Assembly: GCA_022376925.1 (NCBI GenBank)
Contig: JAIOJX010000004.1
Span: 5,952,001-6,016,000 of the forward strand
Origin: Tragulus kanchil
Taxonomy: Eukaryota > Chordata > Mammalia > Artiodactyla > Tragulidae
DNA: 64,000 nt
Direction: 5' to 3'
The notes under the pieces were generated by a model. It was given only the letters and a program-made list of their open reading frames with translations. It had not been told where the DNA came from and did not search any database. Below are positions 55,005-64,000 of the stretch, piece by piece. Numbering within the stretch: the stretch's first letter is position 1; each line of letters opens with the position of its first letter. The translations under genes were made by a program, and so were the position numbers.

Positions 55005-55740
55005 TCTTTTGTGTGTGTAATGGAGATGTTTAAAAGTGCAAATAGTAGAGAACGATATAACAAACTGAGCAGTTTTAGCAGTTATTGACATTTTGCTAAT
55101 TTTGTTTTAACTATTCCTCCACTTTTTCAAAAAGCTGGAACATTTTGAAGTAAATGCCAGAATCATGTCATTTTATCCATAAATACTTCCTAATTAGCTT
55201 AACTGATAAAGACTTAAAATATTATGTCTAGTAATGTTTACAATAACCCCTTAATATCATCTATAACCAGTCATGCTTAAATTTCCCAGATTGTTTAAAA
55301 GCTGCCTTTGAATAGTTGACTTGTTGAGATCACCTTGGCCTGTTTGAGAAATTGGGTTCTTTTGTTGATGATGACACATTACGAATTTAGTTGATTATTT
55401 CTTCCTAGTGTTAAGTTGTTCTGTTAGCTCTGGTATTTCCCGTAAAGTGGTGTTAGGCTTAGAATGTGGTTATATTCAGTTTCAGTAATTTAAGCTTAGA
55501 TGAACTTATAGGCAAGTACGATGAGTGGGTTCTTCCTTTTCTACAACATCCCGGGCATGTAATGTCAGGCTGTCCTAAGTTTCATGTTGTCAGCCTGGTT
55601 CCCACCATGACAACTTTTTACCCAATGGGTTTAGCATCCACTGACCATCTTGTCTAGATTGCCTTCTTATTAGTGGTTACAAGCTGATGACTTCCTAATT
55701 CTTTCATCCTTTCAGGTCCTGTTTTTCTTTCTTTCTTTCT
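55005..55740. mobile_element. Ancient L1M-type fragment
   Basis: Landmarks are TTAGCAGTTATTGACATTTTGC, TTTTGAAGTAAATGCCAGAATCATG, CTTAATATCATCTATAACCAG, TTAAATTTCCCAGATTGT, TAATGTCAGGCTGTCC and TTTAGCATCCACTGACCATC. These follow an old mammalian L1M 3' region in order. No ORF. Confidence 0.55.
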
Positions 55741-55959
55741 TTTTTTTAATATAGAATCCAGTAACCTTCAATCCATGTGGCGGTTCCTAGTAGTTTGGAG
55801 TTTGGCTGGCTATATAAAAATTAATGGGCATATTTATGAAAATACAAATTGCAGGGTTCTACTCTTGGGGTTTCTGACGTCAAAGGTCTCGAGAAGAATC
55901 AGGAAGTGTTCTTAGCTTTTTTTTTTTTTTAATTAAAAAAAAGTTTTTTTTCCCCTTAG

Positions 55960-56332
55960 TTTTTATTATAAGCGAAGTTGCTAAAATGTAACCACTTGAG
56001 GGCAGGGGAGCTCTTAAATCCATCACTACTTAACAATGTGAAGGACGATGTTTGGCACCTTGTTTGATGGGACACCAGGTGGGGACAGACAGCAAGGCTG
56101 ACCGAAGCTGAAATGAACTTGGAATGTTCCAGGTTTACTGTGGTTCCCGGCTGTTTCCCTTCACTTGGGATTTATGGCTGTGCTTTCCTTGACTGATCCT
56201 AGTTTCCCGCATTGTGTGAGCCTCGGAAACTTCAAATTGCATTAATGTACAATTCCTTTGTGCCTCTCCCCAGTCTAGATCTAATTACTCTGAGCTGTTG
56301 GGACTTGAGCATGATGACAGAGGATTTTCTAG
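55960..56332. promoter_or_regulatory. Enhancer-like unique block (three representations)
   Basis: Repeat-free sequence with GACACCAGGTGGGGACAG, TTCCCGGCTGTTTCCC, AAATTGCATTAATGTAC (POU/homeobox-like) and CTAATTACTC (TAAT core). It recurs almost unchanged at 57061-57434 and 58172-58543 because duplications Q and R overlap. Regulatory function is inference from base texture and motifs only. Confidence 0.3.
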
Positions 56333-56841
56333 TAATGTTTACAATAACCCCTTAATATCATCTATAACCAGTCATGCTTAAATTTCCCAGATTGTTTAAA
56401 AGCTGCCTTTGAATAGTTGATTTGTTGAGATCACCTTGGCCTGTTTGAGAAATTGAGTTCTTTTGTTGATGATGACACATTACGAATTTAGTTGATTATT
56501 TCTTCCTAGTGTTAAGTTGTTCTGTTAGCTCTGGTATTTCCTGTAAAGTGGTGTTAGGCTTAGAATGTGGTTATATTCAGTTTCAGTAATTTAAGCTTAG
56601 ATGAACTTATAGGCAAGTACGATGAGTGGGTTCTTCCTTTTCTACAACATCCCGGGCATGTAATGTCAGGCTGTCCTAAGTTTCATGTTGTCAGCCTGGT
56701 TCCCACCATGACAACTTTTTACCCAATGGGTTTAGCATCCACTGACCATCTTGTCTAGATTGCCTTCTTATTAGTGGTTACAAGCTGATGACTTCCTAAT
56801 TCTTTCATCCTTTCAGGTCCTGTTTTTCTTTCTTTCTTTCT
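56328..56841. mobile_element. Ancient L1M-type fragment, partial duplicate copy
   Basis: Duplicate of 55227-55740 at an offset of 1101. The element's left part is missing because the duplication begins inside it. Confidence 0.55.
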
Positions 56842-57574
56842 TTTTTTTAATATAGAATCCAGTAACCTTCAATCCATGTGGCGGTTCCTAGTAGTTTGGA
56901 GTTTGGCTGGCTATATAAAAATTAATGGGCATATTTATGAAAATACAAATTGCAGGGTTCTACTCTTGGGGTTTCTGACGTCAAAGGTCTCGAGAAGAAT
57001 CAGGAAGTGTTCTTAGCTTTTTTTTTTTTTTAATTAAAAAAAAGTTTTTTTTCCCCTTAGTTTTTATTATAAGCGAAGTTGCTAAAATGTAACCACTTGA
57101 GGGCAGGGGAGCTCTTAAATCCATCACTACTTAACAATGTGAAGGACGATGTTTGGCACCTTGTTTGATGGGACACCAGGTGGGGGACAGACAGCAAGGC
57201 TGACCGAAGCTGAAATGAACTTGGAATGTTCCAGGTTTACTGTGGTTCCCGGCTGTTTCCCTTCACTTGGGATTTATGGCTGTGCTTTCCTTGACTGATC
57301 CTAGTTTCCCGCATTGTGTGAGCCTCGGAAACTTCAAATTGCATTAATGTACAATTCCTTTGTGCCTCTCCCCAGTCTAGATCTAATTACTCTGAGCTGT
57401 TGGGACTTGAGCATGATGACAGAGGATTTTCTAGGATTATTCTCAACGTGTGACATTCAATTATGACTCCCCAGGAGGGCCAGGGTTAGCCAGGCAGGGA
57501 GCTGGTAGGGATGGATAGAATTTCCTGATAAGAATGCCAAGGGCCTCCAATTTTGGATGGACTCTAGAGTTATG

Positions 57575-57697
57575 CTGCCTGAACATTAGTGGATGCATGT
57601 TAAAAACTCCATCCTGGGGGCCCACATCTGCTAGGTTTTAGGAGGTCTGGGGTGGAACCCAGCATTTAGGGTTTTTAATAAGCTTTCAGATGATTTA
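57575..57697 (+). mobile_element. hAT-Charlie-type MER element fragment
   Basis: ATGTTAAAAACTCCATCCTGG, GGGCCCACATCTGCTAGG, GGAGGTCTGGGGTGGAACCC, AGGGTTTTTAATAAGC and TTCAGATGATTTA match the order of a MER20/MER5-type hAT-Charlie MITE (AGTAGGTCTGGGGTGGGGCC ... CAGGTGATGC). It is cut at its right side by a Bov-tA. Confidence 0.6.
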
Positions 57698-57915
57698 GGG
57701 GGCTTTTCAGGTAGTGCAGTGGGAACCCCCCCCAAATCACCTGCCAGTGTAGGGGATGCAGGTTCAATCCCTGGGCCAGAAGGATTGTCTGGGGTAGGAA
57801 ATGGCAACCACTTTAGTGTTCTTGCCTGGATAATTCCAAGGGCAGAGGATCCTGGTGGGCAAAAGTCCATGGAGTCACAAAGAGTTAGATATGACTGAAG
57901 CAACAGAGTGTGTTC
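57698..57915 (+). mobile_element. Bov-tA SINE
   Basis: GGGGCTTTTCAGGTAGTGCAG, AAATCACCTGCCAGTGTAGG, GCAGGTTCAATCCCTGGGCC, TTCTTGCCTGGATAATTCC, GAGTCACAAAGAGTTAGATA, ACTGAAGCAACAGAG. The end is followed by a CA microsatellite. Confidence 0.9.
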
Positions 57916-57919
57916 ACAA

Positions 57920-57941
57920 ACACACACACACACACACACAC
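57920..57941. repeat. CA microsatellite at a Bov-tA 3' end
   Basis: About eleven CA units directly after the SINE tail. The duplicate is at about 59031-59052. The C-rich sequence after it differs between the copies. Confidence 0.85.
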
Positions 57942-58171
57942 CCCTCTTATTTTTCTTCCACCCACTCACCACCCCCGCCCCCCTATGATTTTTTATGTAC
58001 AAGGGTCAAAGCCCTTAGTGTGTTGCTATCGAAAAGGCTTGGGAGATGGAGACTCAAAGGCATCTGGAGATGCAGACAGTAGTGTGCAACACATGCTGAC
58101 CTGGATATTGGGAGACCGAGTTCTAACCCAGCTCTGCCAGTGACCCCTGAGGGATCCTGGGCAAACCCTTC

Positions 58172-58543
58172 TTTTTATTATAAGCGAAGTTGCTAAAATG
58201 TAACCACTTGAGGGCAGGGGAGCTCTTAAATCCATCACTACTTAACAATGTGAAGGACGATGTTTGGCACCTTGTTTGATGGGACACCAGGTGGGGACAG
58301 ACAGCAAGGCTGACCGAAGCTGAAATGAACTTGGAATGTTCCAGGTTTACTGTGGTTCCCGGCTGTTTCCCTTCACTTGGGATTTATGGCTGTGCTTTCC
58401 TTGACTGATCCTAGTTTCCCGCATTGTGTGAGCCTCGGAAACTTCAAATTGCATTAATGTACAATTCCTTTGTGCCTCTCCCCAGTCTAGATCTAATTAC
58501 TCTGAGCTGTTGGGACTTGAGCATGATGACAGAGGATTTTCTA
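58172..58543. promoter_or_regulatory. Enhancer-like block, third representation
   Basis: Same sequence as 55960-56332 and 57061-57434, inside copy 2 of duplication R. Confidence 0.3.
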
Positions 58544-58685
58544 GGATTATTCTCAACGTGTGACATTCAATTATGACTCCCCAGGAGGGCCAGGGTTAGC
58601 CAGGCAGGGAGCTGGTAGGGATGGATAGAATTTCCTGATAAGAATGCCAAGGGCCTCCAATTTTGGATGGACTCTAGAGTTATGC

Positions 58686-58808
58686 TGCCTGAACATTAGT
58701 GGATGCATGTTAAAAACTCCATCCTGAGGGCCCACATCTGCTAGGTTTTAGGAGGTCTGGGGTGGAACCCAGCATTTAGGGTTTTTAATAAGCTTTCAGA
58801 TGATTTAG
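58686..58808 (+). mobile_element. hAT-Charlie-type fragment, duplicate copy
   Basis: Duplicate of 57575-57697 at an offset of 1111. Confidence 0.6.
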
Positions 58809-59027
58809 GGGGCTTTTCAGGTAGTGCAGTGAGAACCCCCCCCCAAATCACCTGCCAGTGTAGGGGATGCAGGTTCAATCCCTGGGCCAGAAGGATTGTC
58901 TGGGGTAGGAAATGGCAACCACTTTAGTGTTCTTGCCTGGATAATTCCAAGGGCAGAGGATCCTGGTGGGCAAAAGTCCATGGAGTCACAAAGAGTTAGA
59001 TATGACTGAAGCAACAGAGTGTGTTCA
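58809..59027 (+). mobile_element. Bov-tA SINE, duplicate copy
   Basis: Duplicate of 57698-57915 with one extra C in the internal C run. Confidence 0.9.
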
Positions 59028-59275
59028 CAAACACACACACACACACACACACCCCTACCCACCCACCCACTCACCACCGCCCCCATATGATTTTTTATGT
59101 ACAAGGGTCAAAGCCCTTAGTGTGTTGCTATCGAAAAGGCTTGGGAGATGGAGACTCAAAGGCATCTGGAGATGCAGACAGTAGTGTGCAACACATGCTG
59201 ACCTGGATATTGGGAGACCGAGTTCTAACCCAGCTCTGCCAGTGACCCCTGAGGGATCCTGGGCAAACCCTTCTC

Positions 59276-59799
59276 CTCCTAGCCCTTGCGTAGACTAAGG
59301 GTGTTGACTGAATCTGCAATCTATTTTTTTTAAACCACAAGACTGTTTTTGCATTCTCAATTTTAAAATAGATTAAATGGGGACTGTGCTGAAACAGGGG
59401 TGTGGGGTTAGCACACTCAATGTAACCATTTGCTTTTCTCATGAGATTTTGGGACTCCTGCCCCTTCCTGTCCACACAGGAAGCCTTTGTAGAGCTGGTG
59501 TGAAAACCCCTCATGGCTGAAGTTTCTTCGCACCCTAACACTGAGAGATTCTGGGTTTGATCCTCCTCTGTTAATACATGACCATAGACTTAAACCCCAT
59601 GCCGTGTTCTTCTTATGAACATAATGAGAATGAGAAGGCTGTAAGGCAGTCTATTCCCTTGGTTGAAATCTAACTTATCTGCCGCTGCTGATGGAGGGTA
59701 GCGAGACAGGACTTTCTGAGTTCTAGTCTAAACAGCATGTGGGGTACTGGGCATCATGGGCTCTGGCTGACATAGCTCTTTTTTTCCCACAGAAGTCAT
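59276..59799. other. Unannotated unique sequence
   Basis: The 137-codon minus-strand frame 59128-59541 straddles the end of duplication R and carries no recognised domain. Confidence 0.4.
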
Positions 59800-60976
59800 C
59801 TTTTAATTGGGGAACTTCCTTTATTTAAAAATTGAAATCCATTAGACATATAAAATTGTGAAAACATAAGGTGTACGAGACTTTGATACATTTATATGTT
59901 ATAATATGAATACCAATGTGGTGATAATTAACAGCTTTGTCACATCACAGAATGATCATTCACTTTTAGTGACTGAAACGATTAGGATCTAGTCTTTTAG
60001 TGAGCTTGACTATAATACAATATTGCTGTCTATATACACTACACTGTGCATTAAATCTCTAGGACTTTTTTATGACTCTTTTTTTGGGAGGCACTTCTAT
60101 TGGTCTTTCATCTATCTATTTTCATCCATCTTTGTTCTTTGACCCGTGCGAGCCTCCCATCACAGTGGCCTCTCTTGTCACAGAGCACCGACTCTGGGCA
60201 CATGCACTCCAGAGCTCTGGCTTGGTAATTGGACACATTGGTCCGGCTGCTCCGCAGCACGTGGGATCTTCCCAGGACAGGGATTGGACCAGGACCCTTT
60301 GCACTGCAAGGCGGTGTTATTACCCACTGAACCATCAGGGAAGCCCCCCTTTTTATGACTTTTTTCAAATTTATGCCCTTAAATAGCATCTCCCCAATTC
60401 CCCTGCCCTCCAGCCAAGGGTAATCACCATTTTGCATTCTGTTTTTGTGAGTTTGGCTTTTCAAAATTTTACATATATGTGATCATACAGCATTTGTCTT
60501 TCTGTCTGATTTATGTTAGTTAACATAATGTTTGCAAGGTTCATTCATGTTGTTGCAAATGGCAGATGTTAGTCCTTCTTATGACTGAAAAATAGTCCAT
60601 TGTGTTGTGGATGTGTGTACATACATGTATGTATTGTATATGGTTCCAGGAGCACTCTGGCCCAGTCTGGGAGCCTCTAAGACTTAATATCTCAATGTTG
60701 TGTGTGTGAGAGAGAGAGCCTTGCCCTTCCTCTGAAATTTAAAGCTAAAAATATTGTAATAAGCTATATATTTGCATGCACAAACCCCACATCTTCTTTA
60801 CCCATTCATCCTTTGACAGACACTTAGGTTGTTTTCATGTCTTGGCTCTTCTGATAATGCTGCAGTAGACACAGGAAAGCTTAAGATTTCTTCAATATTC
60901 TGTTGTCATTCCCTTTGGGTATATGTCCAGAAGAAGAATCATTAGATCATGTGGTAGATTTATTTTTAATATTTTG
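59800..60976 (-). mobile_element. Old L1M 3' region, first representation, with CHR insertion
   Basis: TTTAAAAATTGAAATCCATTAGACATATAAAATTG and AAGGTGTACGAGACTTTGATAC, then after the SINE CATATATGTGATCATACAGCATTTG, TTCATTCATGTTGTTGCAAATGG and GGTTGTTTTCATGTCTTGGC. It is the reverse complement of an old L1 3' portion. It stops at the join of duplication S. Confidence 0.7.
60088..60348 (-). mobile_element. CHR-type tRNA-Glu SINE with target-site duplication
   Basis: GGCACTTCTATTGGTCTTTC, ATCTATTTTCATCCATCTTTG, GCAGCACGTGGGATCTTCCC, ending ACTGAACCATCAGGGAAGCC. TTTTTATGACT flanks it at 60067-60077 and 60350-60360. It is inserted into the old L1. Confidence 0.92.
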
Positions 60977-61033
60977 GCTCTTCTGATTTAATGCTGCAGT
61001 TACACAGGATTTTAAAAAATCATTGAAAAGAAC

Positions 61034-62420
61034 TAAGGTGTACGAGACTTTGATACATTTATATGTTATAATATGAATACCAAGGGGAAACAGCTTTGTC
61101 ACATCACAGAATGATCATTCACTTTTAGTGACTGAAACGATTAGGATCTAGTCTTTTAGTGAGCTTGACTATAATACAATATTGCTGTCTATATACACTA
61201 CACTGTGCATTAAATCTCTAGGACTTTTTTATGACTCTTTTTTTGGGAGGCACTTCTATTGGTCTTTCATCTATCTATTTTCATCCATCTTTGTTCTTTG
61301 ACCCGTGCGAGCCTCCCATCACAGTGGCCTCTCTTGTCACAGAGCACCGACTCTGGGCACATGCACTCCAGAGCTCTGGCTTGGTAATTGGACACATTGG
61401 TCCGGCTGCTCCGCAGCACGTGGGATCTTCCCAGGACAGGGATTGGACCAGGACCCTTTGCACTGCAAGGCGGTGTTATTACCCACTGAACCATCAGGGA
61501 AGCCCCCCTTTTTATGACTTTTTCAAATTTATGCCCTTAAATAGCATCTCCCCAATTCCCCTGCCCTCCAGCCAAGGGTAATCACCATTTTGCATTCTGT
61601 TTTTGTGAGTTTGGCTTTTCAAAATTTTACATATATGTGATCATACAGCATTTGTCTTTCTGTCTGACTTATGTTAGTTAACATAATGTTTGCAAGGTTC
61701 ATTCATGTTGTTGCAAATGGCAGATGTTAGTCCTTCTTATGACTGAAAAATAGTCCATTGTGTTGTGGATGTGTGTACATACATGTATGTATTGTATATG
61801 GTTCCAGGAGCACTCTGGCCCAGTCTGGGAGCCTCTAAGACTTAATATCTCAATGTTGTGTGTGTGAGAGAGAGAGCCTTGCCCTTCCTCTGAAATTTAA
61901 AGCTAAAAATATTGTAATAAGCTATATATTTGCATGCACAAACCCCACATCTTCTTTACCCATTCATCCTTTGACAGACACTTAGGTTGTTTTCATGTCT
62001 TGGCTCTTCTGATAATGCTGCAGTAGACACAGGAAAGCTTAAGATTTCTTCAATATTCTGTTGTCATTCCCTTTGGGTATATGTCCAGAAGAAGAATCAT
62101 TAGATCATGTGGTAGATTTATTTTTAATATTTTGAGACACCTCCATATTGCTTTCCATAGTGCTGTTCCAGTTTATAGTCCCAGTAAACAACTCACAAGG
62201 ATTCCTTTTCTTCAACATCCTTGCCCAAACTTATCTTTTATCTTCTTGGTGATAGCCATTGTAACAGGTATGAGGTGACATCTCATCGTGGTTTTCATTT
62301 GTATTCTCTGATAGTAAGTGATGTTGAACGTCTTTTCAGGTACTTGTTGGCCACTTGGATGTCTTCTTTGGAGAAATGTTTATTTAGCTCCTCTGTCTTT
62401 TTTTAAATTGATTGACACAT
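61034..62420 (-). mobile_element. Old L1M 3' region, second representation, continuing to its true end
   Basis: Repeats the above and continues with GACACCTCCATATTGCTTTCCATAG, ACAAGGATTCCTTTTCTTCAACATCC, GGTATGAGGTGACATCTCATCG, AAGTGATGTTGAACGTCTTTTCAGG and TTGGAGAAATGTTTATTTAGC. These are classic reverse-complement L1 ORF2-end landmarks. Confidence 0.8.
61247..61507 (-). mobile_element. CHR-type SINE, duplicate copy
   Basis: Duplicate of 60088-60348 at an offset of 1159. Confidence 0.92.
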
Positions 62421-62560
62421 GAAAAATGAGCTGATTAACAATATGTGGGAATATCAAGTACAAAACTGGTGCTATAAAGTGAGAGAAATGAGCTTTGAGG
62501 AATACACTGATAGCTTCAAGAATAATTGAGGCTGTTTACCATTGTTCACAAAAACCAACT

Positions 62561-62830
62561 AGCTTCCCTGGTGGTCCAGTGGGTAAAGACACCACCTTGC
62601 AGTGCAAGGGGCCCCGGTTTGATCCCTGGCCTGGGAAGATCCAACATGCTGTGGAGTGGCTGGACTGACGTGTCCAACTACTGAGCCGAGCTCTAGAGTG
62701 CTTGCACCCAGAGCCGGTGCTCTGCGACTAGAGAGGCCACTGTGATGGGAGGCCCGCATGGGCCAAAGAACAAAGATGGATGAAAATAAATAGATGAAAG
62801 ACCAATTGAAGTGGCCAAAAAAAAAAAGAA
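62561..62830 (+). mobile_element. CHR-type tRNA-Glu SINE, sense orientation
   Basis: AGCTTCCCTGGTGGTCCAGTG, GGTTTGATCCCTGGCCTGGG, GAAGATCCAACATGCTG, GCGACTAGAGAGGCCACTG, GATGGATGAAAATAAATAG, ATGAAAGACCAATTGAAG, then an A-rich tail. It gives the plus-strand view of the variant seen in reverse at 25.5, 40.1, 41.1 and 60.1 kb. AAAACCAACT before it and AAAACCAAAC after it are a likely target-site duplication. Confidence 0.92.
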
Positions 62831-63616
62831 AAACCAAACCATAAAACAAAAAAAGAACCAAAAAACTAATACACACATACATGTAGTTATTGATTAGAAA
62901 ACACACGAGTTAGGTCTGTTGTAGAAATCCAGTCCAGTGAGTTTGAGGGGGGTACTGTGTGGGATCACATGAAAATTTCAGAATCAGTCCAGCTTCAGGC
63001 ATGACTAGATCCAAAATCTCAATCATTTGGGCTCTTCCTCTGTCTTTTTGCTCTGTTTTCCACACTGTCTTACCTTTGTTCTGAGGCAGGGTCTTCTCTA
63101 TATGGTGGAAGCAGCATAATCTCCCAACAATTCTTGGATTATTCTGATCTTTTCAGCTTGAAATACCAATGGAAGAGCAAGGCTCTCTCTTTGACGACAT
63201 TCAGCTATTAAAGTGTTAGAGGCTCAGATGGGGCCAGGGCACTCCTTGAACCATCCACTCTGTGCAGAGGGGCAGAAAATGTTGCTTGGCTAGCCTGAGC
63301 CATGTGCCAGTCTCGGGCAGAGTGGCAGTGACGGAGGCAGGAATGGGAGCCCTATGGTGGTCCTGCCACAAAGGTGTGAATGGAATGGGTGTTTCTCAAA
63401 GAAGCAGTCAGATGTGAGTGTGCAAAATCAATAGTTGTCTGCAAAGAGCATGTACCTAAGAAAGAGCATAATCCCCAGTACTCTAATACAGTTCATGCAC
63501 GCACATGTGCAGAGGGATAGTTCTGCTTCTTTAACTAAGAAACAAAAGACCACAGTAGAAAATAGTTCATACAATACTGTCTTATTTTAATTTTTAAATG
63601 TATATTCTACTTGCAC
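62831..63616. other. Unannotated sequence, possibly an ancient interspersed repeat
   Basis: Segments such as CTTCAGGCATGACTAGATCC, GAGGCAGGGTCTTCTCTATATGG and GAACCATCCACTCTGTGCAG feel like a known old mammalian repeat, but I cannot name the family. No exon was recognised. Confidence 0.3.
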
Positions 63617-63662
63617 ATGAACATATATATATCTATATATATATATCTATATGTATATCTAT
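63617..63662. repeat. TA-rich microsatellite
   Basis: ACATATATATATCTATATATATATATC followed by ATGTATATCTATG. Confidence 0.85.
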
Positions 63663-63760
63663 GTTTTGAAAGCATAAAAATAAGATGTGCTATCTTCTTG
63701 GAACAGGTTTTTTTTCACTTGACAATCATGAACATTATTCCTTGCCATGTAAGTATCACT

Positions 63761-63969
63761 GTGGGCTTCCCTGGTGGCTCAGATGGTAAAGAATCCACCT
63801 GTAATTCGGGAAGCCTGGGTTTGATCCCTGGGTTCAGAAGCTGGAGTTGGGCATGGCAACTCGCACCAGTATTCTTGCCTGGAGAATCCCTTGGTCGGAG
63901 TAGCCTGGTGGACTGCCAGAGGAGTCCATGGGGTGGCAAAGAGTTAGACATGACAGACACAAAGCACAC
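63761..63969 (+). mobile_element. Bov-tA SINE with likely target-site duplication
   Basis: GGGCTTCCCTGGTGGCTCAG, TAAAGAATCCACCTGTAATTC, GGTTTGATCCCTGGGTTCAG, TATTCTTGCCTGGAGAATCCC, GGGGTGGCAAAGAGTTAGAC. Flanked by AAGTATCACT at 63751-63760 and AAGAATCACT at 63970-63979 (one mismatch). Confidence 0.92.
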
Positions 63970-64000
63970 AAGAATCACTCTCCACTATCCCACTTGGGAG

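Larger units (their letters stand above)
55227..57434. repeat. Direct duplication Q (offset 1101-1102), clean 5-bp join
   Basis: Copy 1 is 55227-56332 and copy 2 is 56328-57434. TCTAGTAATGTTTACAATAA occurs at 55227 and 56328. The copies share TCTAG at the join with no filler. Transitions noticed are AGTTGACTTG/AGTTGATTTG, ATTGGGTTC/ATTGAGTTC and TTTCCCGTAA/TTTCCTGTAA. There is also one G insertion. Confidence 0.94.
57061..59275. repeat. Direct duplication R (offset about 1111)
   Basis: Copy 1 is 57061-58172 and copy 2 is about 58172-59275. TTTTTATTATAAGCGAAGTTG occurs at 55960, 57061 and 58172. The join is near CCTTCT with little or no filler. The copies differ after the CA repeat (CCCCTCTTATTTTTCTTCC versus CCCCTACCCACCCACCC), in C-run length, and by CCTGGGGGCCC/CCTGAGGGCCC and AGTGGGAACC/AGTGAGAACC. 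Confidence 0.92.
59867..62134. repeat. Direct duplication S (offset 1158-1167)
   Basis: Copy 1 is 59867-60976 and copy 2 is 61034-62134. TAAGGTGTACGAGACTTTG occurs at 59867 and 61034. Near the left edge of copy 2 the sequence is damaged: AATACCAAGGGGAAACAGC against AATACCAATGTGGTGATAATTAACAGC. The filler 60977-61033 partly repeats GGCTCTTCTGAT and AATGCTGCAGT from about 60844. One T/C transition (GTCTGATTTATG/GTCTGACTTATG). Confidence 0.94.

Noticed and set aside
60088..61507. Two independent CHR insertions into the same L1 site
   Set aside because: Both have the same flanks and the same target-site duplication. They are one insertion seen twice through duplication S.
5458..62134. A novel tandem-amplification system or integron-like array with a ~1.1-kb unit
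   Set aside because: The units share no sequence with each other; each is a copy of its own neighbour only. There is no common boundary motif, and joins show damaged flanks or trivial overlaps. Assembly overlap explains all of it.

Overview
The window looks like nuclear DNA from a ruminant, probably a bovid. The evidence is its interspersed repeats: Bov-tA and Bov-A2 SINEs (tRNA-like heads such as GGCTTCCCAGGTGGCTCAG), ART2A/BovB-derived SINEs, cetartiodactyl CHR-type tRNA-Glu SINEs and ruminant L1 3' ends. These lie over an older mammalian background of MIR, L2, L1M and hAT-Charlie/Tigger-type fragments. I found no convincing protein-coding exon, rRNA, tRNA, CRISPR array or prokaryotic feature. 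All open frames of 60-197 codons look like chance frames, SINE/LINE shadows or simple-repeat frames. The window is best read as intergenic or intronic sequence. Repeat names are from memory of consensus sequences and were not checked against a database.

The dominant structure is a series of 19 adjacent direct duplications, each about 1.05-1.17 kb long, between 5.46 and 62.13 kb. They start near 5458, 8156, 11785, 13594, 17787, 20767, 23148, 28087, 30431, 32474, 36181, 40841, 42876, 46495, 49392, 51781, 55227, 57061 and 59867. The two copies of each pair are nearly identical. They differ mainly by homopolymer length and by a few substitutions per kb, mostly transitions. The copies abut with a 5-7 bp shared overlap or are separated by at most about 70 bp of filler, and several fillers are degraded versions of the true flanking sequence. 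The simplest reading is a series of unmerged contig-end overlaps (false duplications), possibly joining the two alleles of a heterozygous animal. By adding the offsets I estimate that about 21 kb of the 64 kb is redundant, leaving about 43 kb of real sequence.

Layout: 0-5.4 kb is low in young repeats (one MER5A-like element, one MIR). 6-10.3 kb is G+C- and CpG-rich and promoter-like (GC boxes, paired CCAAT boxes, a splice-acceptor-like site). 11.8-15.8 kb holds an L1 3' end and an L2 element split by a Bov-tA. 17.3-23.2 kb is mostly L1 fragments. 23-36 kb mixes ART2A, CHR, L2, MIR and an endogenous-retrovirus LTR. 36.2-36.9 kb is a unique, enhancer-like block. 40-45 kb has a MER2-like element split by two SINEs and a block with a near-perfect MAF-recognition site. 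45-54 kb has MIR, Bov-tA/Bov-A2 and CA microsatellites. 54-59 kb has an L1M fragment and a second enhancer-like block present three times. 59.8-62.4 kb is an old L1 with a CHR insertion, and the end has a CHR and a Bov-tA. No genes act together here. The most testable leads are the duplication artefact and the few CpG-rich or motif-rich unique blocks.
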